Assembly (NCBI GenBank): GCA_035620515.1
Contig: DASPGR010000058.1
Span: 1 to 6,373 of the forward strand
Reading direction: 5' to 3'
DNA from: SG8-41 sp035620515
Lineage (GTDB): Bacteria > Pseudomonadota > Gammaproteobacteria > Burkholderiales > SG8-41
Length of the DNA stretch: 6,373 nucleotides
Positions 1 to 5,598 of this stretch are shown here, in pieces (position 1 is the first letter of the stretch; each line of letters starts with the position of its first letter). A program made the position numbers and the translations under genes. The notes beneath the pieces were generated by a model that did no database searches, had not been told where the DNA came from, and saw only the letters and a program-made list of their open reading frames with translations.

Positions 1-2361
1 GGTCTGGACGCGCTGCCCCTTGCGGACGATCGGCTTCTGGTTGATGCACGTGTTCTGGTTGGAGCGCCGGTACTTGGTGAGGTTGAAGATGTCGAGAGGC
101 AGATCCTGGACGGGATCGGCCTTCTTGGAACGGCTCTCCGCCCGCACCACCACGCGGTCCGCCGACACGTACTCCACCACGCCCACCCGCCTGGCGACGA
201 CCACCGACCCCGAGTCGCGAGCGACCACGTGCTCCATGCCGGTTCCCACCAGCGGCGCCTCGGGCTGGAGCAGGGGCACCGCCTGCCGCTGCATGTTGGA
301 CCCCATGAGCGCCCGGTTGGCGTCGTCGTTCTCGAGGAAGGGGATGAGGGCGGCCGCCACCGAGACGAGCTGCTTGGGCGACACGTCCATGAAGTGCAGC
401 TCCTCGGGCGGCACCATCCGGAACTCACCACCCTTGCGCGCCGATACCCGCTCCTGCGCGAAGCGCCCGCTGCGGTCGATCTCGGCGTTGGCCTGGGCGA
501 TGACGTACTGCTCCTCCTCCAGCGCGGTGAGGAAGATGATCTCGTCGGTGACGCGCCCTCCGGTCACCTTGCGGTACGGCGTCTCGATGAAGCCGAACTC
601 GTTCGTGCGGGCGTAGGTCGAGAGCGACGAGATCAGCCCGATGTTCGGGCCTTCCGGCGTCTCGATCGGGCAAACGCGGCCGTAATGGGTCGGGTGCACG
701 TCGCGCACCTCGAACCCCGCGCGCTCGCGCGTGAGCCCGCCCGGCCCGAGCGCGGAGACGCGCCGCTTGTGCGTGATCTCGGAGAGCGGATTGGTCTGGT
801 CCATGAACTGCGAGAGCTGAGAGGAGCCGAAGAACTCCCGGATCGCCGCGCTGACCGGCTTGGCGTTGATCAAGTCGTGCGGCATCAGGTTCTCCGACTC
901 CGCCTGCGAAAGCCGTTCCTTTACCGCGCGCTCGACCCGCACCAGGCCCGCCCGGAACTGGTTTTCCGCGAGCTCGCCCACCGAGCGCACACGACGGTTG
1001 CCGAGGTGGTCGATGTCGTCGATCTCGCCCTTGCCGTTCCTCAAGTCCACCAGAATCTTGATGACGGCGACGATGTCCTCCGCGGACAGCGTCCCCGTGC
1101 CGAGCAGCTCGGAGCGTCCGACGCGCCGGTTGAATTTCATGCGGCCCACCTTCGACAGATCGTAGGTGTCCGCATTGAAAAACAGGCGTGTAAACAGGGT
1201 CTTTACCGCGTCTTCCGTGGGCGGCTCGCCCGGGCGCATCATGCGGTAGATCGCGACCTGTGCCGCCAACTGGTCGGCGGTCTCGTCGGTCCGCAGCGTT
1301 TGCGAAATGTACGGCCCCTGATCGAGGTCGTTCGTGTAGACCGTCTGGATCTTGCCGACTCCGGCCTCGCGCAGTTTCGCGAGCAGCGCTTCGGTAATTT
1401 CCTCATTGGCGTTGGCCAGCACCTCTCCGGTGCCCTTGTCAACCACGTTGTGGGCCAGCACGCGTCCCACCAGAAACTCTTCCGGCACGGCGATGCGGCT
1501 GAGATTCGCCTGCTCCAACTCGCGAACGTGCTTCACTGTGATGCGCTTGTCCTTGGCGACGATCAGCTTGCCGCTTTTCGTCGCGATGTCAAAGCGCGCC
1601 ATCTCCCCGCGCATGCGCTCCGGAACGAGCGTGAACTCGATCGAGTCCTTGGCGAGCTGGAAGGTGTCGAACGCGAAGAACTCGGCCAGGATCTTCTCCG
1701 GGGAATAGCCGAGCGCCTTGAGCAGGATGGTTACCGGCATCTTGCGGCGGCGATCCACGCGGAAGTAGAGATAGTCCTTGGGGTCGTACTCGAAGTCGAG
1801 CCACGAGCCGCGATAGGGAATCACGCGGGCCGAGAAGAGGAGCTTGCCCGAGGAATGCGTCTTGCCGCGGTCGTGCTCGAAGAAGACGCCGGGCGAGCGA
1901 TGCAGCTGCGACACGATGACGCGCTCGGTGCCGTTGATGACGAACGAGCCCGTGACCGTCATGAGCGGAATCTCGCCCATGTAGACCTCCTGCTCCTTCA
2001 CCTCCTTGGGCGTGGGCTTGGCCGCCTCCTTGTCCATGATGACGAGCCTCACCTTGGCGCGCAGCGGCGCGGCATAGGTCAAGCCGCGCTGCTGGCACTC
2101 CTTGACGTCGAACGGGGGCTCGCCAAGGCTGTAGCTCACGAACTCGAGCCGGGCGTTCTTCGAGTGGCTCTCGATCGGGAAAATGCTCTTGAACGCCGCC
2201 TGAAGACCCTCGCTGTTGCGGCTCTCCGCTTGGGCGGCCGCCTGCAGGAATGCCGCGTACGACTGGATCTGCGTCGCCAGCAGAAACGGCACCGGCAGGA
2301 CACTCTCGCGCTTGGCAAAGCTCTTGCGAATGCGTTTCTTCTCGGTGAAGGAGTACGCCAT
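1..2361 (-). CDS. rpoB: RNA polymerase beta subunit, 5' part (runs off the window)
   Basis: This gene encodes the beta subunit of DNA-dependent RNA polymerase, which with beta' forms the catalytic core. The frame is open for 787 codons from ATG at 2361 down to position 1, and both ends align with RpoB in one frame. The start MAYSFTEKKRIRKSF matches the family N-terminus and has GGAG 5 nt upstream (2370-2367). The rifampicin pocket is at residues 512-538, offset +5 from E. coli: Q518, D521, H531, R534 and S536 are all the sensitive-type residues. It is followed by the conserved THYGRVCPIETPEGPNIGL. The visible part contains both beta lobes and the fork region and ends near E. coli residue 780, after NQNTCINQ. 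The catalytic-centre residues and C-terminal clamp lie outside the window. The family is usually about 1340-1370 aa, so roughly 58% is present. It is the last gene here, 147 nt after rplL; rpoC would be expected next but is not visible. Confidence 0.98.
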   Translation of the reverse strand, partial: MAYSFTEKKRIRKSFAKRESVLPVPFLLATQIQSYAAFLQAAAQAESRNSEGLQAAFKSIFPIESHSKNARLEFVSYSLGEPPFDVKECQQRGLTYAAPLRAKVRLVIMDKEAAKPTPKEVKEQEVYMGEIPLMTVTGSFVINGTERVIVSQLHRSPGVFFEHDRGKTHSSGKLLFSARVIPYRGSWLDFEYDPKDYLYFRVDRRRKMPVTILLKALGYSPEKILAEFFAFDTFQLAKDSIEFTLVPERMRGEMARFDIATKSGKLIVAKDKRITVKHVRELEQANLSRIAVPEEFLVGRVLAHNVVDKGTGEVLANANEEITEALLAKLREAGVGKIQTVYTNDLDQGPYISQTLRTDETADQLAAQVAIYRMMRPGEPPTEDAVKTLFTRLFFNADTYDLSKVGRMKFNRRVGRSELLGTGTLSAEDIVAVIKILVDLRNGKGEIDDIDHLGNRRVRSVGELAENQFRAGLVRVERAVKERLSQAESENLMPHDLINAKPVSAAIREFFGSSQLSQFMDQTNPLSEITHKRRVSALGPGGLTRERAGFEVRDVHPTHYGRVCPIETPEGPNIGLISSLSTYARTNEFGFIETPYRKVTGGRVTDEIIFLTALEEEQYVIAQANAEIDRSGRFAQERVSARKGGEFRMVPPEELHFMDVSPKQLVSVAAALIPFLENDDANRALMGSNMQRQAVPLLQPEAPLVGTGMEHVVARDSGSVVVARRVGVVEYVSADRVVVRAESRSKKADPVQDLPLDIFNLTKYRRSNQNTCINQKPIVRKGQRVQT

Positions 2362-2508
2362 ATCAGCTCCAGGAAAAATTCACATGGCGAGCGGCGCCCG
2401 CCGCTCCCCGGCCGGGGCTTGCGGGCCCCGGGCGAAGAGCAGGGCAAGGCCTGCTCGGAATAGGATCACGGCTGGCGGGCACCCGCCAGCCACGCGTCCG
2501 CATCGCGT
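2362..2508 (-). promoter_or_regulatory. rplL-rpoB spacer with strong hairpins
   Basis: This 147-nt spacer separates the ribosomal protein genes from rpoB. Read on the minus strand it begins 17 nt before a near-perfect hairpin (2491-2470, arms GGCTGGCGGG and CCCGCCAGCC). Two 7-bp hairpins follow: 2456-2437 (GAGCAGG/CCTGCTC) and 2431-2412 (CCGGGGC/GCCCCGG). An AT-rich stretch and the rpoB ribosome binding site come next. None of the hairpins is followed by a T-run, so they do not look like efficient intrinsic terminators. In E. coli the equivalent spacer holds a transcription attenuator and an RNase III processing site that lower beta synthesis relative to L7/L12. A similar role is inferred here from position and structure only. 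No convincing promoter was seen. Confidence 0.6.
2470..2491 (-). repeat. 10-bp inverted repeat (candidate attenuator or processing hairpin)
   Basis: The arms are perfectly complementary over 10 bp with a 2-nt centre; in RNA this would be 9 bp with a 4-nt loop. It starts 17 nt after the rplL stop. The downstream minus-strand sequence is GTGATCCTATTCC, with no U-tract, which argues for partial attenuation, 3'-end stabilisation or processing rather than complete termination. Confidence 0.55.
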
Positions 2509-2892
2509 TTACTTGATCTCGCCGGTCGCTCCGGCTTCAGTCAGCTGCTTCAGGAGACTGTCCGCGTCGGCCTTGGAGATGCCTTCCTTGACCGGCTTCG
2601 GCGCGCCATCGACCAGGTCCTTCGCTTCCTTCAGGCCGAGCCCGGTGACGGCACGAACCACCTTGATCACGTTGACCTTGTTTGCGCCCGAGCTGTTGAG
2701 CATGACGGTGAATTCCGTCTTCTCCTCAGCGGCTGCGGCCCCTGCCGCGCCTGCGGCCGGAGCCGCCACGGCTACGGTCGCGGCCGCCGCCGAGACGCCC
2801 AGCTTGTCCTCCATTTCCTTGATGAGCTGCGACAGCTCCAGCACCGTCATGTTCGAGATCGCATCGATGATTTCTGCTTTGGCAATCGTCAT
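2509..2892 (-). CDS. rplL: 50S ribosomal protein L7/L12
   Basis: This 127-aa protein is the multicopy stalk protein of the large ribosomal subunit. It recruits and stimulates the GTPase factors EF-Tu, EF-G, IF2 and RF3. The N-terminal dimerisation and L10-binding domain covers about residues 1-33. A flexible Ala/Gly/Val-rich hinge covers about 34-56. The globular factor-binding domain covers about 57-127 and contains the signature KVNVIKVVRAVTGLGLKEAK at 72-91. Length and layout are typical (about 121-127 aa). The ATG start has GGGAG at 2906-2902 with a 9-nt spacer. It lies 56 nt after rplJ, with which it is normally co-translated under L10 control. L7/L12 is made in excess over the other ribosomal proteins (four copies or more per L10), so its own ribosome binding site must be strong. 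The C-terminus ends TGEIK. Confidence 0.98.
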   Translation of the reverse strand: MTIAKAEIIDAISNMTVLELSQLIKEMEDKLGVSAAAATVAVAAPAAGAAGAAAAEEKTEFTVMLNSSGANKVNVIKVVRAVTGLGLKEAKDLVDGAPKPVKEGISKADADSLLKQLTEAGATGEIK

Positions 2893-2912
2893 TGCTTTGA
2901 ACTCCCGTCAGG

Positions 2913-2932
2913 TTTGATTCACGTGATTCAAA
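2913..2932. repeat. 20-bp near-perfect palindrome between rplJ and rplL
   Basis: The outer arms are TTTGA and TCAAA and the core is TCACGTGA, centred on CACGTG. Only the sixth pair from each end fails to match. It sits in the 56-nt rplJ-rplL spacer, ending 6 nt before the rplL Shine-Dalgarno. It is AT-rich compared with its surroundings. Its function is unknown; it could be an mRNA hairpin affecting rplL translation or a protein-binding site, or it could be chance. Confidence 0.5.
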
Positions 2933-2948
2933 TGGGTTCGAGCCGCTT

Positions 2949-3479
2949 TCATGCAGCCCGCTTCTCTTTCTGGTCGCGTAAGGCCGCCAGGGTGCGAACG
3001 AACTTTGCGGGCACCTCGTTCAGCGTGCGCAAGAACATGGAAAGCGGCGCCTGCATGGTGCCGAGCAGCCTTGCAAGAAGCTCCGGCCGGCCGGGCAGCT
3101 GCGCGAGGCTCACCACCTCTTTCGCCGTCATCACGACGTTGGGCATCGCCCCCGCCTTGATGACGAGCCTGTCGTTGCCCTTGGCGAATTCCTGCAGCAC
3201 CTTGGCCGCCGCCACCGGGTCGCTCGAGATACCGTACGCAAGCGGGCCGACCATCTGCTCGGCGAGCCCCTTGAAGGGCGTATCGGCCACCGCTCGGCGC
3301 GCAAGCGTGTTCTTGAGCACGCGCAGGTAGACGCCCGAGCCGCGCGCCTTGCGGCGAAGCTCGGTCATCTCCTCGACCCGGAGGCTGCGGTACTCGGCCA
3401 GGACAACGCCCTGGGCCTGGGCGAGCTGCGCGCTCACCTCCGCCACCAGCGCCTGTTTCTGTTCGAGATTGAGAGTCAA
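2949..3479 (-). CDS. rplJ: 50S ribosomal protein L10 (TTG start)
   Basis: L10 anchors L7/L12 dimers to 23S rRNA next to L11 and forms the base of the stalk. The protein has 176 aa (E. coli: 165). The N-terminal rRNA-binding domain contains the conserved GVYLRVLKNTLARRAV at residues 49-64, and LQEFAKGNDRLVIKAGAMPN follows at 95-114. The C-terminal helix from about 145 onward, which carries the L7/L12-binding part, ends in VRTLAALRDQKEKR. The start is TTG at 3479-3477: the protein aligns from (M)TLNL, GGAGG lies 6 nt upstream, and an in-frame TAG at 3485-3483 excludes any upstream start. The next in-frame ATG is residue 38, too late for the conserved N-terminus. The gene is preceded by an L10-type leader RNA, so L10-(L7/L12) feedback on its own translation is expected. 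It is separated from rplL by 56 nt. Confidence 0.97.
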   Translation of the reverse strand: MTLNLEQKQALVAEVSAQLAQAQGVVLAEYRSLRVEEMTELRRKARGSGVYLRVLKNTLARRAVADTPFKGLAEQMVGPLAYGISSDPVAAAKVLQEFAKGNDRLVIKAGAMPNVVMTAKEVVSLAQLPGRPELLARLLGTMQAPLSMFLRTLNEVPAKFVRTLAALRDQKEKRAA

Positions 3480-3485
3480 GTTCTA

Positions 3486-3490
3486 CCTCC
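3486..3490 (-). promoter_or_regulatory. rplJ Shine-Dalgarno GGAGG supporting a TTG start
   Basis: GGAGG reads on the minus strand at 3490-3486, 6 nt before TTG. The spacer itself contains the in-frame stop TAG (3485-3483). The strong ribosome binding site and the stop together fix the start. The site is complementary to an upstream element at 3535-3530 (CCTCCG with CGGAGG). Confidence 0.85.
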
Positions 3491-3529
3491 GTCCAACGGT
3501 TAATACGAAAACGGGAAGTGCCGGCCGCC

Positions 3530-3535
3530 CGGAGG
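3530..3535 (-). promoter_or_regulatory. Candidate anti-Shine-Dalgarno for rplJ
   Basis: CCTCCG on the minus strand is exactly complementary to CGGAGG at 3491-3486, which contains the whole rplJ Shine-Dalgarno. The 38-nt intervening sequence could be looped out. This could be the element that hides the ribosome binding site when L10-(L7/L12) is bound. It is an inference from base pairing only. In GC-rich DNA a 6-bp match can arise by chance. Confidence 0.35.
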
Positions 3536-3539
3536 ACGC

Positions 3540-3556
3540 GGGCGCGGCCCGCGCCC
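3540..3556 (-). repeat. 17-bp GC-rich palindrome in the rplJ leader
   Basis: The arms of 8 bp surround a single central base, with left arm GGGCGCGG when read on the minus strand. As RNA it would fold with about five or six pairs and a small loop. It lies immediately upstream of the candidate anti-Shine-Dalgarno and may be part of the leader fold. No T-run follows closely enough to call it a terminator. Confidence 0.4.
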
Positions 3557-3644
3557 CACGTTTTCCGTCACGCCTGCAGCCATCACCGTTCCACCACCGG
3601 CGACCGTCGATCGAGAAGCCAGAACTCAGCGACTTGACCTGCGT

Positions 3645-3785
3645 CGGGTTCGCCGTCTGCGTAGGATTTCGGGTACTGGCGCTCACGGGCACCCGGCCAC
3701 GCACTGCCCAGCAGGCAGCTTCTGACCATGAACCCCCGATACGCGTTCCCAAGAAAATTAAACCTCCTGGTTCCTACGGTCTTTG
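3645..3785 (-). ncRNA. Ribosomal protein L10 leader RNA (cis-regulatory)
   Basis: The mRNA leader that L10-(L7/L12) binds to repress rplJ-rplL is recognisable by two conserved blocks. The first is AAAGACCGTAGGA (3784-3772) and the second is TCCTACGCAGACGGCGAACC (3666-3647). Their CGTAGGA (3778-3772) and TCCTACG (3666-3660) arms form a 7-bp closing stem around about 105 nt. The CAGACGG block beside this stem resembles the kink-turn-like L10 binding part of the Rfam L10_leader family. Inside are smaller hairpins: CCAGGA/TCTTGG (3770-3765 with 3754-3749) and CTGCC/GGCAG (3718-3714 with 3708-3704). Family assignment is from remembered consensus and position before rplJ. The exact boundaries are estimates. 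Confidence 0.75.
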
Positions 3786-3790
3786 ACAAC

Positions 3791-3814
3791 CTGCCGCCAG
3801 TGCCTGCGCGGCAG
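3791..3814 (-). repeat. Hairpin just after rplA
   Basis: A 7-bp stem (CTGCCGC/GCGGCAG) encloses a 10-nt loop, starting 10 nt after the rplA stop. The downstream minus-strand sequence is GTTGTCAAAG, with no T-run, so an intrinsic terminator is unlikely. It could protect the 3' end of the rplK-rplA message or be the first stem of the rplJ leader. Confidence 0.4.
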
Positions 3815-3824
3815 CCCAAAGTCT

Positions 3825-4520
3825 TCACACAATCAAACTTGCCTGATCGACGCGGACACCCGCGCCCATCGTGCTCGATACCGAAATCTTCTTGAGGAAG
3901 ATCCCCTTCACGCCCGCCGGCCGGGACTTGTTGACCGCCTCGACCAGCGCTTTGAGGTTCTCGTTCAGCGCCTCGACAGAGAACGAGGCACGGCCGATCG
4001 TGCATTGAACGATCCCGGCCTTGTCGGCGCGATATTGAATCTGGCCCGCCTTCGCGTTCTTGATCGCGGCCGCGATATCCTGCGTCACCGTCCCAACCTT
4101 CGGATTCGGCATGAGTCCGCGCGGGCCGAGTATCTGGCCGAGCTGCCCCACCACGCGCATGGCGTCCGGCGTCGCGATGACGACGTCAAAATCGAGCTTT
4201 CCGCCCTTGATGTCGTTGGCCAGGTCCTCGAAGCCCACGATATCGGCGCCGGCAGTCTTTGCCTGCGCCGCCCGGTCGCCCTGGGCGAATACGGCGATCC
4301 GAACGCTCTTGCCGGTGCCCTGCGGCAGCACGATCGAGCCGCGCACGGTCTGATCCGACTTCTTCGCGTCGATGCCCAGATTGATCGAGACGTCGACCGA
4401 TTCATCGAACTTTGCAGTCGCACCTTCCTTGACCAGCTTCAACGCGTCCGGTGCCGGGTAGGCCTTCGCGCGGTCCACCTTCGCGTGTATCGCGCGATAG
4501 CGTTTGGAGGCCGTGTTCAT
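3825..4520 (-). CDS. rplA: 50S ribosomal protein L1
   Basis: L1 binds 23S rRNA to form the mobile L1 stalk that moves deacylated tRNA through the E site. In the family it also represses translation of its own rplK-rplA mRNA. The protein has 231 aa (E. coli: 234) and starts MNTASKRYRAIHAKVDRAKA. The L1 signature QILGPRGLMPNPKVGTV is at residues 129-145 in the central domain. Residues 1-67 and about 160-231 make up the RNA-binding domain I, including the conserved FLKKISVSSTMGAGVRVD near the end. The ATG overlaps the rplK stop (ATGA at 4520-4517), and the ribosome binding site GGAGGG (4529-4524) lies inside rplK, so translational coupling is likely. The stop is TGA at 3827-3825. Confidence 0.98.
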   Translation of the reverse strand: MNTASKRYRAIHAKVDRAKAYPAPDALKLVKEGATAKFDESVDVSINLGIDAKKSDQTVRGSIVLPQGTGKSVRIAVFAQGDRAAQAKTAGADIVGFEDLANDIKGGKLDFDVVIATPDAMRVVGQLGQILGPRGLMPNPKVGTVTQDIAAAIKNAKAGQIQYRADKAGIVQCTIGRASFSVEALNENLKALVEAVNKSRPAGVKGIFLKKISVSSTMGAGVRVDQASLIV

Positions 4521-4948
4521 AGTCCCTCCACATCGACGCCCATGCTGCGCGCGCTTCCCGCCACGGTGCGCACCGCAGCTTCCAGGTCTGCTGCCGTCAG
4601 ATCGGGCATCTTGGCCTTCGCGATTTCCTCGGCCTGGGCCCGGGTGATTTTCCCGACCTTGTCGGTGTTGGGTTTCGCGCTGCCCTTCTCGAGCTTGGCC
4701 GCCTTCATGATGAGCACGCTCGCGGGCGGCGTCTTCATCACGAAGGTGAAGCTCTTGTCGTGGTAGGCCGTGATGACGACCGGCACGGGCAGCCCCGGTT
4801 CCATCTTCTGCGTCTGCGCGTTGAACGACTTGCAGAATTCCATGATATTCAAGCCGCGCTGCCCCAGTGCGGGCCCGATCGGGGGGCTTGGATTTGCCTT
4901 GCCCGCGGGCACCTGCAGCTTGATGAGACCCACTACTTTCTTCGCCAT
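4517..4948 (-). CDS. rplK: 50S ribosomal protein L11
   Basis: L11 binds 23S rRNA in the GTPase-associated centre, takes part in EF-G function and is needed for RelA activation by uncharged tRNA. The 143-aa length is typical. The N-terminal domain (about 1-70) has the Pro-rich AGKANPSPPIGPALGQRGLN at residues 15-34, where thiostrepton-type antibiotics act in this family. The C-terminal RNA-binding domain ends in AAVRTVAGSARSMGVDVEG. The start MAKK and K40 match positions methylated by PrmA in E. coli (Lys3 and Lys39 without the initiator Met). The ribosome binding site AAGGAG is at 4964-4959, with a rather long 10-nt spacer. The gene follows nusG by 108 nt and overlaps rplA by 4 nt. Confidence 0.98.
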   Translation of the reverse strand: MAKKVVGLIKLQVPAGKANPSPPIGPALGQRGLNIMEFCKSFNAQTQKMEPGLPVPVVITAYHDKSFTFVMKTPPASVLIMKAAKLEKGSAKPNTDKVGKITRAQAEEIAKAKMPDLTAADLEAAVRTVAGSARSMGVDVEGL

Positions 4949-5056
4949 CTTACTAACGCTCCTTCCGGGTCCAAGCGGACGCGCGACGCGCCCTCCCCGA
5001 TCTCACTTCCGCGAACCGCGAATGGAAAAGCCCCGCAGTCCAATCACCAGTCACCT
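4949..5056 (-). promoter_or_regulatory. nusG-rplK spacer with short repeats
   Basis: In this 108-nt spacer a 7-nt unit, TTCGCGG on the minus strand, is repeated in tandem at 5022-5009. Another 7-nt unit, gacgcgc on the plus strand, is repeated in tandem at 4978-4991. A small stem GTCC/GGAC (4980-4969) sits just before the rplK ribosome binding site. In E. coli the rplK promoter and the L1 repressor target are located in the corresponding region. I could not identify a convincing -35/-10 pair or an L1 target with confidence. Confidence 0.4.
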
Positions 5057-5590
5057 TTACGCCTTTTCAACCTGGCCGAAGTCGAGCTCCACGGGCGTCG
5101 AACGGCCGAATATCGTCACGGAAACACGCAGCTTGTTCTTGTCGTAGTTGACGTCTTCCACGTTGCCGTGAAAATCCGCGAACGGGCCTTCCTTGACCCG
5201 CACCGCCTCACCCACCTCGAACAGCACCTTGGGCCGCGGTTTCTCCACCCCTTCCTGGATCTGGTGAAGGATGTTCTGCACCTCCTTCTCCGAGATCGGC
5301 GTGGGCTTGGTCGCCGTGCCGCCAATGAATCCGGTCACCTTCGGCGTGTTTTTCACGAGATGCCAGGTGTCGTCGGTCATCTCCATCTCGACGAGCACGT
5401 AGCCCGGGAAAAACTTGCGCTCGCTGATCGCCTTCTGCCCGGCCTTCATTTCGACCACTTCCTCGACCGGCACCAGGATCTGGCCGAACTTGTCCTCCAT
5501 GCCGGCGCGCCGGATGCGGTCCTGCAATGTGCGCTGCACGCTCTTCTCGAATCCCGAGTACGCGTGAACGACGTACCACCTCTTGCTCAT
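5057..5590 (-). CDS. nusG: Transcription elongation and antitermination factor NusG
   Basis: NusG binds RNA polymerase at the beta' clamp and beta lobe, raises processivity, and links polymerase to Rho or to ribosomal protein S10. The protein has 177 aa (E. coli: 181). The NGN domain covers about residues 1-118 and has the start MSKRWYVVHAYSGFEKSVQR and the motif RKFFPGYVLVEM at 58-69. The C-terminal KOW domain, about 123-177, contains VGEAVRVKEGPFADFHGNVE. The frame is open a further 12 codons upstream to another ATG at 5626, but the shorter start is chosen. It matches the family N-terminus exactly, has AGGA at 5600-5597 with a 6-nt spacer, and leaves only 8 nt after secE. The longer form would overlap the secE end and has no family counterpart. 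Co-transcription with secE is the rule in proteobacteria. Confidence 0.97.
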   Translation of the reverse strand: MSKRWYVVHAYSGFEKSVQRTLQDRIRRAGMEDKFGQILVPVEEVVEMKAGQKAISERKFFPGYVLVEMEMTDDTWHLVKNTPKVTGFIGGTATKPTPISEKEVQNILHQIQEGVEKPRPKVLFEVGEAVRVKEGPFADFHGNVEDVNYDKNKLRVSVTIFGRSTPVELDFGQVEKA

Positions 5591-5598
5591 GGCAGTTC

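Larger units (their letters stand above)
3480..3824 (-). promoter_or_regulatory. rplA-rplJ intergenic region and rplJ leader
   Basis: This 345-nt stretch contains no convincing protein gene. In transcription order it holds a hairpin just after the rplA stop (3814-3791), the L10-type leader RNA (about 3785-3645), an unassigned stretch (3644-3557), a GC-rich palindrome (3556-3540), a possible anti-Shine-Dalgarno (3535-3530) and the rplJ ribosome binding site (3490-3486). In E. coli a promoter lies in this interval. I looked for a sigma-70 pair: TTGTCA at 3787-3782 resembles a -35 box, but no acceptable -10 box lies 16-18 nt after it. A promoter is therefore not called. Confidence 0.7.

Noticed and set aside
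229..2463. A 744-codon open frame on the plus strand opposite rpoB
   Set aside because: It is exactly codon-aligned with rpoB in antisense, so it stays open wherever rpoB avoids TTA, CTA and TCA codons, as GC-rich genes do. The product is rich in Arg, His, Leu and Asp with no recognisable domain, and no ribosome binding site or operon context supports it.
2412..2491. Intrinsic terminator after rplL
   Set aside because: The hairpins are strong, but none is followed by a T-run, and rpoB is expected to be read through from upstream.
3757..3787. Promoter-like TTGTCA followed by TTTAAT before rplJ
   Set aside because: The spacing is 21 nt, too long for sigma-70, and both pieces lie within the L10 leader sequence.
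3783..4766. A 327-codon plus-strand open frame opposite rplA and part of rplK
   Set aside because: It is codon-aligned antisense to rplA and arises from the same codon bias; the minus-strand genes are unambiguous.
4949..4976. Promoter-like TTGGAC / TAAGAT pair just before rplK
   Set aside because: The -10-like hexamer overlaps the rplK start codon, so transcription would begin inside the gene, after the ribosome binding site; most likely chance.
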